From positions 1 to 8,254 of the forward strand of contig JBBKVT010000303.1 in NCBI GenBank assembly GCA_037968535.1: a stretch of DNA of 8,254 nt, written 5' to 3'. Source of the stretch: JAHEAO01 sp037968535. Lineage in GTDB: Bacteria; Pseudomonadota; Alphaproteobacteria; Rhodobacterales; Rhodobacteraceae. A program made the position numbers and the translations under genes. Positions 1 through 4,839 of the stretch are shown piece by piece. Positions within the stretch are counted from its first letter, which is position 1; each line of letters starts with the position of its first letter. The notes below the pieces were generated by a model that saw nothing but the letters and a program-made list of their open reading frames with translations, ran no database searches and was not told the DNA's origin.

Positions 1-92
1 GAACGTCTGGTAAGGGGCTTCCTCGCCAGCCTTGTAGATCGTGCGAAGGCTGAGGGTGCGGCTTTTGCCGAGAGAAGGAAATGTTGGGCCAT
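1..92 (-). pseudogene. IS1595-family transposase, 5' part, apparently frameshifted; runs off the left edge
   Basis: Read on the minus strand from the ATG at 92, the sequence gives MAQHFLLSAK, which I recognise as the usual N-terminus of many IS1595-family (DDE, IS1595/IS1016 superfamily) transposases. The usual continuation (R-T-L-S-L, then a region ending E-E-A-P-Y-Q-T-F) is present from position 60 to 1, but in a different frame. One base is missing where the two parts meet (60-66, sequence GCAAAAGC then CGC). Reading straight on from ATG 92 gives an unrelated peptide. The conserved downstream frame stays open back to an ATG at 120, but the 20 residues it adds are not family-like. The likely reading is a one-base deletion that inactivated the gene. 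A -1 slip on the AAAA run is a less likely alternative, since this family normally has a single uninterrupted frame. Catalytic residues lie outside the window. The family call rests on recollected consensus over about 30 residues. Confidence 0.7.
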
Positions 93-122
93 TGTCATCG
101 TATCCGATGATATTGTGCATCA

Positions 123-151
123 TATATGGATACTTTTATAACTACATTCAA
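123..151 (-). promoter_or_regulatory. Putative promoter of the transposase
   Basis: On the minus strand TTGAAT (151-146) is followed after 17 bases by CATATA (128-123). Transcription would start near 116, downstream of the ATG at 120, so the first usable start would be the ATG at 92. This agrees with the MAQHFLLSAK start rather than the longer frame. Confidence 0.3.
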
Positions 152-164
152 GTGTATATATCAT
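136..164 (+). promoter_or_regulatory. Putative promoter of the DUF6471 gene
   Basis: TTATAA (136-141) and TATCAT (159-164) are separated by 17 bases; the -10 is a good sigma-70 match, the -35 is poor. An alternative pair is TTGTGC (113-118) with TATAAC (137-142), spacing 18. Both would feed the gene starting at 190. Which one is used cannot be settled from the sequence. Confidence 0.3.
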
Positions 165-180
165 AAAAAACGATGATATA
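157..180. promoter_or_regulatory. 8-bp inverted repeat, possible operator
   Basis: TATATCAT (157-164) and ATGATATA (173-180) are perfect reverse complements separated by 8 bases (AAAAAACG). The right arm ends directly at the ribosome binding site of the DUF6471 gene (AGGT at 180-183, ATG at 190). The left arm contains TATCAT (159-164), which could serve as a -10 box, so a bound protein would block transcription. It could instead be a weak hairpin in the leader RNA. Confidence 0.4.
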
Positions 181-189
181 GGTAATGAC

Positions 190-426
190 ATGAAGAAATC
201 AGACCCCGTGAACATTGAATACGAAACGAAGGCCAAGAACCTTTTGAAGGGGGAATTGAGGCGTCGGGGGGTTACTTACGCTCAACTGGCTGAACTCATG
301 GCCGAAGTGGGAATCCAAGAGAATGAGCGCAACTTGAACAACAAGATCAGCCGCGGCGGATTTTCGGCTGCGTTCCTTCTGTTATGCTTAGCTTCGATTG
401 GCTGTCGAGACCTTCGCCTTGATTGA
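190..426 (+). CDS. DUF6471 domain-containing small protein
   Basis: This 78-residue protein matches the family now named DUF6471: a short basic N-terminal part, then K-N-L-L-K-x-E-L-R-R-R-G-V-T-Y (16-30), A-Q-L-A-E-L (31-36), an E-R-N-L-N-N-K-I-S-R-G segment (46-56), F-S-A-A-F (58-62) and an ending I-G-C-R-D-L-R-L. The pattern looks like a compact helix-turn-helix, so DNA binding is possible, but no function is established that I know of. The start has a short AGGT ribosome binding site six bases upstream. It is transcribed away from the transposase remnant, across an AT-rich spacer with operator-like repeats, so it could be an autoregulator (inference). Its last 80 bases overlap the 3' end of the convergent 171-codon gene, so the conserved C-terminal third is encoded opposite another gene's tail. 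DUF6471 genes are, as I recall, often found near insertion sequences. Confidence 0.8.
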   Translation: MKKSDPVNIEYETKAKNLLKGELRRRGVTYAQLAELMAEVGIQENERNLNNKISRGGFSAAFLLLCLASIGCRDLRLD

Positions 427-862
427 GGTTGTCGATACGGACCTTAGAACCATCAGAGGCAAGCAAAATCGTTTCGTCAGAAATCAAGTGCTGATCATCA
501 AAGAGACTTTTTCTCAAATTCTTATACTTGTCTCTCTTTTGCAGCCCAACGCCACCGAGCACGAGGCCGATGATAGTCGCCCCAATACACACGACCAGAA
601 TAGAAAATGCTGTCGCGTCTTGGGTACGGCTGTATGTGATTCCAGATTCTACTCCAAGCGAAAGCCCAAAGACGAGCAGTGATAGACCTAGGTGCGTAAG
701 CAAGTTCTGGTCCGCCCAAACGCCCTCTAAGGCATCGAATTTATCACGGTTTATCATAACACTATGCTCGTCTTGCGCATAAAGACGCTTCCGCGTCCCG
801 GAGACCACAGAAGGCTTAACGTCCGGTAACGTGCCGGAGTTCTGTGAACTATTTCGGGCCAC
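347..862 (-). CDS. Uncharacterised protein with two membrane segments
   Basis: The 171-residue product is not one I recognise. Residues 1-52 are polar; 54-75 and 84-107 are hydrophobic and should form a membrane hairpin; 108-171 is charged (Q-K-R-D-K-Y-K-N-L-R-K directly after the second segment) and probably cytoplasmic. No cysteine clusters, signal peptide or catalytic motif is visible. The start used is GTG at 862, inside the end of the 96-codon gene (14-base overlap), which implies translational coupling; its own ribosome binding site is weak. An ATG at 755-757 (M-I-N-R-D-K-F) is an alternative start that would drop 35 residues and keep both membrane segments. Its 3' end overlaps the convergent DUF6471 gene by 80 bases. 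The layout (short cytoplasmic part, two membrane helices, soluble tail) recalls small membrane effectors of defence-type modules, but I see no sequence motif to support that. Confidence 0.7.
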   Translation of the reverse strand: MARNSSQNSGTLPDVKPSVVSGTRKRLYAQDEHSVMINRDKFDALEGVWADQNLLTHLGLSLLVFGLSLGVESGITYSRTQDATAFSILVVCIGATIIGLVLGGVGLQKRDKYKNLRKSLFDDQHLISDETILLASDGSKVRIDNLNQGEGLDSQSKLSITEGTQPKIRRG

Positions 863-1139
863 TTGTTGTCTTTTCGACTTTGACGTTGTTTTGAAGCCAT
901 TGGAGTAATTGCACCAGCGAAGCCGGTGACATTGCTAGCCTGCCTACTACCACACGCTTCAATGGAAGTTCCGGCTCTCGAACATCCTGAACAACCTGGA
1001 ACATGGTGATTTTTGCAACGTCGTTCACAATGGACAAGCCTTGAAATCCGTCCACAAAAATAGTCGGCGCGAGTGAAGGATCGCCGATGATCGGAAATTC
1101 CGGCGTTTCCGTTGGAGTATCTTTTTCGGATTGGTTCAT
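849..1139 (-). CDS. Small uncharacterised protein, possibly DUF3467-like
   Basis: This 96-residue soluble protein starts at an ATG preceded by a good ribosome binding site (AGGTGA, minus strand). Residues 1-25 are polar and rich in T, E and P. Residues 28-52 form an alternating beta-type stretch (V-D-G-F-Q-G-L-S-I-V then V-A-K-I-T-M-F-Q-V-V). After a loop comes R-V-V-V-G-R-L-A-M-S-P (62-72) and a helix L-V-Q-L-L-Q-W-L-Q-N-N-V (75-86). This order (two strands, a strand ending in a conserved M/T-S/T-P, then a helix with L-L-x-x-L-x-x-N) resembles the small DUF3467 family, whose role is unknown. The likeness is from memory and weak. It is the first gene of a two-gene minus-strand operon with the membrane protein, so the two products may work together. 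Confidence 0.65.
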   Translation of the reverse strand: MNQSEKDTPTETPEFPIIGDPSLAPTIFVDGFQGLSIVNDVAKITMFQVVQDVREPELPLKRVVVGRLAMSPASLVQLLQWLQNNVKVEKTTSGPK

Positions 1140-1141
1140 GT

Positions 1142-1161
1142 GTCACCTCGCTTTTAGTGAC
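1142..1161 (-). promoter_or_regulatory. Short hairpin over the ribosome binding site of the 96-codon gene
   Basis: On the minus strand GTCAC (1161-1157) pairs with GTGAC (1146-1142) around a 10-base loop. The 3' arm contains part of the Shine-Dalgarno sequence (GAGGTGA). Five base pairs is a weak structure and may be chance. Confidence 0.2.
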
Positions 1162-1189
1162 GATGGCACACTCGGTTCGCGCATGTGGA

Positions 1190-1341
1190 GCATTTTATTA
1201 CTCCGGTTGGTGCGTTTGATACATAAGGCCGCAAATATCCTCGCCGAAGGCATCGCGTTCCGCGAAGCGGGGCGCAAACCCTATCTTGCGCCGCAGGCGC
1301 GCGATTCCGAAACGGTTGAGTTCCCCCCCGCCCGCGCCTAA
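1190..1341 (+). pseudogene. Possible 3' remnant of a host gene cut by the accessory block
   Basis: In the plus frame ending at the TAA at 1339-1341, GC-rich coding-like sequence runs from about 1228, giving A-A-N-I-L-A-E-G-I-A-F-R-E-A-G-R-K-P-Y-L and on to P-P-A-R-A. Third positions are mostly G or C, as in the genes that follow and unlike the sequence to the left. The frame ends 30 bases before coaBC, a spacing usual for adjacent genes. No start codon with a ribosome binding site is evident, and the upstream part of the frame runs through the 96-codon minus-strand gene. I do not recognise the family; it is not obviously the end of ubiB, which often precedes coaBC in this group. It may be non-coding. 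The left limit given is approximate. The span also holds a 7-bp inverted repeat, GGCGCAA (1271-1277) with TTGCGCC (1286-1292). Confidence 0.22.
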
Positions 1342-1371
1342 TCATGGACCAACAGCGCCAAAGGACAGGCC

Positions 1372-2571
1372 ATGCTCGCAGGCAAACGTATCTTGCTCAT
1401 TATCGGCGGCGGCATCGCGGCCTTCAAATCGCTCGAGCTGATCCGCCGCCTGCGTGAACAGGGCGCGACCGTGACCCCGGTGCTCACCAAAGCCGCCGAG
1501 GAATTCGTCACCCCGCTGTCCGCCTCCGCCCTGGCCGCGCAAAAGGTCTACCGCGACCTTTTCGACCTGACCGATGAGGCCGAGATGGGCCACATCGAGC
1601 TTTCCCGCGCCGCCGATCTGGTGGTCGTGGCCCCGGCAACCGCCGACCTGATGGCGAAAATGGCGAACGGGCTGGCAAACGACCTTGCCTCGACCCTGCT
1701 GATGGCCACCGATAAGCGCGTGCTGATTGCCCCCGCGATGAACGTGCGGATGTGGCTGCACCCGGCCAACCAGCGCAACCTTGCGACGCTGGAAAAAGAC
1801 GGCATCTTGCGCGTCGGTCCCGATGAAGGCGACATGGCCTGCGGCGAATACGGGCCGGGACGAATGGCGGAACCCGCCGCAATCGTCGAGGCGGTCGGCG
1901 ACGCGCTGCGCGACGGACCGCTGCGCGGCAGACACGTCCTGGTGACCTCTGGCCCGACCCACGAGCCGATCGACCCGGTGCGCTATATCGCCAATCGATC
2001 GTCTGGCGCGCAGGGTGCCGCGATCGCGCGCGCCCTGTCGGCGCTGGGCGCGGATGTGACGTTCATCACCGGCCCCGCCGATGTGCCGCCGCCGCCGGGC
2101 GTGAAGGTGATCCAGGTTCAGACCGCCAGCCAGATGCTCGACGCCGTGCAGGCAGCACTGCCCGCCGAGGTGGCGGTCTTCGCGGCCGCGGTCGCCGACT
2201 GGCGAGTGACAACCGAAGCCGGATCGAAGATCAAGAAAGACGTCGAGGGCAAGCCGCCAAACCTGGAATTTGCCGAGAATCCCGACATCCTCGCGACCGT
2301 TGCCGCGATGACGAACGCCCGCCCGCAGTTGGTGGTCGGATTTGCCGCCGAAACCGACAATGTGACGGCCAACGCGACAGCCAAGCGCAAACGCAAGGGC
2401 TGCGACTGGATCCTTGCCAATGACGTGTCGCCAGCCACCGGCATCATGGGCGGCACCGAGAATGCGGTCACCCTGATCACCGAGGCGGGGGCCGAGGACT
2501 GGCCGCGGATGTCGAAGGACCAGGTCGCCACACGCCTTGCCGCAGCGATCGCCAAGGCGATTGCGAAATGA
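1372..2571 (+). CDS. coaBC: Bifunctional phosphopantothenoylcysteine decarboxylase / phosphopantothenate-cysteine ligase
   Basis: CoaBC (Dfp) catalyses two successive steps of coenzyme A synthesis in the cytoplasm: joining 4'-phosphopantothenate to cysteine with CTP, then FMN-dependent decarboxylation to 4'-phosphopantetheine. The 399-residue length is normal. Residues 1-180 are the flavoprotein decarboxylase: G-G-G-I-A-A-F-K-S (12-20) at the FMN site, catalytic His74 in G-H-I-E-L, A-P-A-T (87-90), P-A-M-N (121-124) and active-site Cys157 in M-A-C-G-E. Residues 185-399 are the ligase: V-T-S-G-P-T-H-E-P-I (191-200), Y-I-A-N-R-S-S-G (205-212, Asn208), A-A-A-V-A-D-W-R (271-278) and K-I-K-K (286-289). 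All key residues are present. The ATG has AAAGGA six bases upstream. It heads the core plus-strand cluster; dut follows after 58 bases. The two-domain form is the usual bacterial one. Confidence 0.97.
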   Translation: MLAGKRILLIIGGGIAAFKSLELIRRLREQGATVTPVLTKAAEEFVTPLSASALAAQKVYRDLFDLTDEAEMGHIELSRAADLVVVAPATADLMAKMANGLANDLASTLLMATDKRVLIAPAMNVRMWLHPANQRNLATLEKDGILRVGPDEGDMACGEYGPGRMAEPAAIVEAVGDALRDGPLRGRHVLVTSGPTHEPIDPVRYIANRSSGAQGAAIARALSALGADVTFITGPADVPPPPGVKVIQVQTASQMLDAVQAALPAEVAVFAAAVADWRVTTEAGSKIKKDVEGKPPNLEFAENPDILATVAAMTNARPQLVVGFAAETDNVTANATAKRKRKGCDWILANDVSPATGIMGGTENAVTLITEAGAEDWPRMSKDQVATRLAAAIAKAIAK

Positions 2572-2574
2572 CCT

Positions 2575-2620
2575 TTTTGGCTCCGGCGGGGATATTTCGA
2601 TCAATTCGATCAAGAAGAAG
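2575..2620 (+). repeat. Rhodobacterales-type intergenic motif with a tandem 9-mer, before dut
   Basis: The coaBC-dut spacer reads TTTTTGGCTCCGGCGGGGAT, then ATTTCGATCAA and an AAGAAGAAGG tail. I recall near-identical CTCCGGCGGG-TATTT-AAGAAGAAG spacers in many Rhodobacterales genomes after gene ends. Here the word TTCGATCAA is repeated in perfect tandem (2596-2604 and 2605-2613). The purine tail also supplies the ribosome binding region for dut. Its function is not known to me; a processing, termination or dispersed-repeat role is possible. Confidence 0.4.
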
Positions 2621-2629
2621 GGCAGGCGC

Positions 2630-3097
2630 ATGACCCCCGTCCTGCGGGTGATCCGGGACGACGAGGCCGACAGCGCGGTCCCGCTGCCCGCCTATGAAAC
2701 CAGCGGGGCTGCGGGCGCCGATATCCGTGCCAACCTGCCGCCCGATCTGCGCGAGACCGGCCTGACCCTTGGGTCGATGCAGCGCCGCATCGTGCCGACG
2801 GGCCTGCGGGTCGAGATCCCGCACGGGTTCGAGATGCAGATCCGGCCGCGCTCCGGCCTTGCGCTGAAGCACGGCATCACATTGCCCAACACACCGGGAA
2901 CCATCGACAGCGACTATCGTGGGCCGCTGGGTGTGTTGCTGATCAACCTGGGCGCCGAGCCCTACTTGGTCCGGCACGGCGACCGGATCGCACAGCTGAT
3001 CGTGGCCCCGGTCGTCCAAGCCCGTTTCGAGCTGGCCGAAGATCTGTCCCGGACTGCCCGCGACGCGGGTGGCTTTGGCTCAACCGGGCGCGACTGA
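2630..3097 (+). CDS. dut: dUTP diphosphatase (dUTPase)
   Basis: Dut hydrolyses dUTP to dUMP and diphosphate, keeping uracil out of DNA and feeding dTMP synthesis; the family acts as a cytoplasmic homotrimer. All five motifs are visible in 155 residues: I, Y-E-T-S-G-A-A-G-A-D (22-31); II, R-P-R-S-G-L-A (72-78); III, N-T-P-G-T-I-D-S-D-Y-R-G (87-98), with Asp93 the catalytic base and Tyr96 over the uracil; IV, R-H-G-D-R-I-A-Q-L (115-123); V, G-G-F-G-S-T-G (147-153), whose Phe closes on the base. I chose the ATG at 2630, which follows AAGAAGGG; the open frame extends 31 codons further upstream, but that part covers the coaBC end and spacer and is not family-like. The stop overlaps the start of the next gene (TGATG), indicating translational coupling with the MoeB-like gene. 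Confidence 0.96.
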   Translation: MTPVLRVIRDDEADSAVPLPAYETSGAAGADIRANLPPDLRETGLTLGSMQRRIVPTGLRVEIPHGFEMQIRPRSGLALKHGITLPNTPGTIDSDYRGPLGVLLINLGAEPYLVRHGDRIAQLIVAPVVQARFELAEDLSRTARDAGGFGSTGRD

Positions 3098-4128
3098 TGC
3101 TGTGGTTCCTGATCTTTGCCGCCGGCCTCTGGGGGTTAGGCTATCTGACCGGGGCGCCGGCACGCGCTCGCTGGGCGATGATCGGCCTGCTTTACCTCGC
3201 GATCCTGCTGGCGCTGCTGGTCCTGCCGCATTCCCATCTGATGCGGCAAAGTCTGGGCGGCTCGCTGGGTGAATGGCTGCTGGTCGCGGGCTTCGTGGCG
3301 TTGATCTGGGGTTACCGGCTGGCGTTGCGCGCGATGCACCTTCGCGCCCGGCCAGAGGCGACCCCAACAGGTCCGGTCGGCACGTTCAGCGAGGCCGAAC
3401 TGGATCGCTACGCCCGCCATATCGTGCTCAGGGAAATCGGCGGGCCGGGGCAGAAAAGACTGAAGACGGCCAAGGTTCTGGTGATCGGGGCAGGCGGCCT
3501 GGGTTCGCCTGCCCTGCAATATCTCGCGGCGGTCGGCGTCGGCACCATTGGGGTGATCGACGGCGATACGGTCGACAATTCCAACCTGCAACGTCAGATC
3601 ATCCACACCGACGCCCGGATCGGCATGCCCAAGGTGTTCTCCGCCGAGGCCGCGATGAAAGCGCAAAACCCGGCGATCAGCGTGCGTCCCTATCACCGCC
3701 GCCTGACGGCGGACGCTGCCGACAGCCTGTTCGCCGACTATGACTTGATCCTCGACGGCAGCGACAATTTTGAAACCCGGTTCCTGGTCAACCAAGCCGC
3801 GACAACGGCGCGAAAACCGCTGATTTCGGGCGCGCTGTCGCAATGGGAAGGCCAGATCAGCCTGTTCGACCCGGCCCGCGGCACGCCGTGCTACCAGTGC
3901 ATCTTCCCCCAAGCGCCCGCCCCAGGACTTGCACCGTCCTGCGCCGAAGTGGGGGTTCTTGCGCCTTTGCCCGGCGTCATCGGTGCGATGATGGCGGTCG
4001 AGGCGGTCAAGGCGATCGCCGAGGCGGGCGAGGGGCTGCGGGGCCGGATGCTGATCTACGACGCCCTTCATGCGGATGTCCGGGTGATCGCCCTGAAACG
4101 CCGCGCCGACTGCCCGGTCTGCGGCTGA
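3097..4128 (+). CDS. moeB: MoeB/ThiF/HesA-family E1-like adenylyltransferase with hydrophobic N-terminal segments
   Basis: Members of this family activate the C-terminal glycine of a small ubiquitin-like sulfur carrier (MoaD, ThiS) with ATP for molybdopterin or thiamine synthesis. The E1 domain spans about 98-343: F-S-E-A-E-L-D-R-Y-A-R-H (97-108), nucleotide loop G-A-G-G-L-G-S (131-137), I-D-G-D-T-V-D-N-S-N-L-Q-R-Q (154-167), D-G-S-D-N-F-E-T-R (220-228), and two zinc-binding Cys pairs, C-Y-Q-C (265-268) and C-P-V-C (339-342). Cys282 in A-P-S-C-A-E-V-G sits where ThiF/MoeB enzymes carry their conserved cysteine. Before the domain is an unusual 90-residue part with hydrophobic stretches near 1-18, 27-44 and 59-78, so the enzyme is probably membrane-anchored. 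The start ATG overlaps the dut stop. No MoaD or ThiS partner is in the window, so molybdopterin versus another carrier stays open. Confidence 0.88.
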   Translation: MLWFLIFAAGLWGLGYLTGAPARARWAMIGLLYLAILLALLVLPHSHLMRQSLGGSLGEWLLVAGFVALIWGYRLALRAMHLRARPEATPTGPVGTFSEAELDRYARHIVLREIGGPGQKRLKTAKVLVIGAGGLGSPALQYLAAVGVGTIGVIDGDTVDNSNLQRQIIHTDARIGMPKVFSAEAAMKAQNPAISVRPYHRRLTADAADSLFADYDLILDGSDNFETRFLVNQAATTARKPLISGALSQWEGQISLFDPARGTPCYQCIFPQAPAPGLAPSCAEVGVLAPLPGVIGAMMAVEAVKAIAEAGEGLRGRMLIYDALHADVRVIALKRRADCPVCG

Positions 4129-4137
4129 ACCCTCGGG

Positions 4138-4166
4138 TTTACGTTCCGGTCCCGTCCCGTTAGGAT
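4138..4166 (+). promoter_or_regulatory. Putative promoter of the FKBP gene
   Basis: TTTACG (4138-4143) and TAGGAT (4161-4166) are separated by 17 bases, each matching four of six sigma-70 consensus positions. The expected transcription start is near 4173, about 60 bases before the ATG. The 107-base gap after the MoeB-like gene supports a separate promoter. Confidence 0.4.
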
Positions 4167-4235
4167 AGCTACCAGTAAAGCACCCGCAACGCAGCGGCCT
4201 TTGAAACTCATCCCCATCACAACGAGAGAGAAAAC

Positions 4236-4664
4236 ATGACTCAGGTCAAGACCGGCGACACCGTGCGCATTCACTACACCGGAACCCTTCAGGACGGCAC
4301 TCAGTTCGACACATCGCAAGGCCGCGATCCGTTGGAATTCGAGGTCGGATCCGGCCAGATCATTCCCGGACTGGATCAGGCACTGCCCGGAATGGCGGTC
4401 GGTGACACCAAATCCGTCGAGGTTCCCGCCGAATCGGCTTACGGCGCGGTCGATCCGAATGCCCGCCAGGAAGTGCCCCGCGCCGGTATTCCCGCCGACA
4501 TCCCGCTAGAGCCCGGCAGCCAGTTGCAGATGCAGACACCGGATGGCCGCGCAGTGCCCGTGACGGTGGCCGAGGTTGACGAAGAAACTGTCACGCTCGA
4601 CGCCAACCACCCGCTGGCCGGACAGGACCTGAAATTCGACATCGAACTGGTCTCGGTCGACTGA
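4236..4664 (+). CDS. FKBP-type peptidyl-prolyl cis-trans isomerase, SlyD-like
   Basis: The enzyme speeds cis-trans rotation of peptide bonds before proline and, in the SlyD group, also acts as a cytoplasmic chaperone. In 142 residues the FKBP domain is split: strands G-D-T-V-R-I-H-Y-T-G (7-16), D-G-T-Q-F-D-T-S (20-27), Q-I-I-P-G-L-D-Q-A-L (41-50) and S-A-Y-G (67-70), closing with N-H-P-L-A-G-Q-D-L-K-F-D-I-E-L (124-138). Between them, 72-122 is the inserted chaperone (IF) domain typical of SlyD/SlpA. The His- and Cys-rich metal-binding tail of enterobacterial SlyD is absent; the protein ends at L-V-S-V-D. No signal peptide is present, so it is cytoplasmic. The ATG follows GAGAGAG. It is likely transcribed alone, from its own promoter to the hairpin at 4674. 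Confidence 0.95.
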   Translation: MTQVKTGDTVRIHYTGTLQDGTQFDTSQGRDPLEFEVGSGQIIPGLDQALPGMAVGDTKSVEVPAESAYGAVDPNARQEVPRAGIPADIPLEPGSQLQMQTPDGRAVPVTVAEVDEETVTLDANHPLAGQDLKFDIELVSVD

Positions 4665-4673
4665 CCATTCAAG

Positions 4674-4715
4674 GGCCGTGGCGCGGGCCTGCGCCATGGC
4701 CTCGCCGCGGCTTTT
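4674..4715 (+). terminator. Probable intrinsic terminator after the FKBP gene
   Basis: GGCCGTGGCGC (4674-4684) and GCGCCATGGCC (4691-4701) form an 11-bp stem with one G-U pair and a 6-base loop, starting nine bases after the stop codon. A TTTT run (4712-4715) follows, but 10 bases downstream of the stem rather than adjacent. The distance of the T-run makes this imperfect. A second small stem, TTTTGC (4712-4717) with GCAAAA (4726-4731), comes next. Confidence 0.55.
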
Positions 4716-4764
4716 GCCAGTGCATGCAAAATTTCCGTCGCGCATTGCCCCCTGCGTTTTTCTT

Positions 4765-4792
4765 TTGAGAACGGCCCGGCGCGGTTCATACT
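4765..4792 (+). promoter_or_regulatory. Putative promoter of the sulfotransferase gene
   Basis: TTGAGA (4765-4770) and CATACT (4787-4792) are spaced by 16 bases; five and four of six positions match the sigma-70 consensus. Transcription would begin near 4799, placing the hairpin at 4801 at the very start of the mRNA. Confidence 0.45.
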
Positions 4793-4800
4793 GCGCGCCA

Positions 4801-4824
4801 AACCCGGCGAATGCCGAGGTTTTT
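4801..4824 (+). terminator. Hairpin with T-run in the leader of the sulfotransferase gene
   Basis: AACC-CGGC (4801-4808) pairs with GCCG-A-GGTT (4813-4821, one bulged A) around the loop GAAT, and a run of five T (4820-4824) follows. This has the form of a small intrinsic terminator. It lies between the putative promoter and the ribosome binding site (AGGGGTGA, 4826-4833), so it could be an attenuator, a 5' stabilising stem, or a backup terminator for the FKBP transcript. Confidence 0.4.
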
Positions 4825-4839
4825 CAGGGGTGAAAAATT

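Larger units (their letters stand above)
105..179. repeat. Direct repeat CGATGATAT, two copies
   Basis: The 9-mer CGATGATAT occurs at 105-113 and again at 171-179, at either end of the divergent intergenic region between the transposase and the DUF6471 gene. The inverted form ATATCAT occurs at 158-164 and ATCATATA at 119-126. In so short a stretch this clustering suggests binding sites for a regulator, though the stretch is very AT-rich (13 G/C in 60 bases at 121-180), which makes chance repeats likelier. Confidence 0.45.

Noticed and set aside
1..120. Uninterrupted minus-strand frame from the ATG at 120 as the true transposase start
   Set aside because: Its first 20 residues are not family-like, whereas the alternate frame from ATG 92 gives the recognised MAQHFLLSAK start, and the likely promoter would start transcription downstream of 120.
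754..1146. 130-codon minus-strand frame overlapping the 96-codon gene
   Set aside because: It overlaps the better-supported gene with the AGGTGA ribosome binding site, and its composition (many Arg, Ser, Cys) looks non-coding.
1271..1292. GGCGCAA/TTGCGCC inverted repeat as a terminator or IS end
   Set aside because: No T-run follows, the arms are internal to a GC-rich stretch, and no matching copy is available in the window to test an element end.
2537..2629. Upstream extension of dut by 31 codons
   Set aside because: The extra part covers the coaBC 3' end and the intergenic motif, and dUTPases start close to the residues encoded from 2630, where the ribosome binding site lies.
1342..2631. 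Long minus-strand open frame of 429 codons opposite coaBC
   Set aside because: It is rich in His, Arg and Gly with no family-like motifs, as expected from the reverse strand of a GC-rich gene; coaBC on the plus strand has all catalytic residues.
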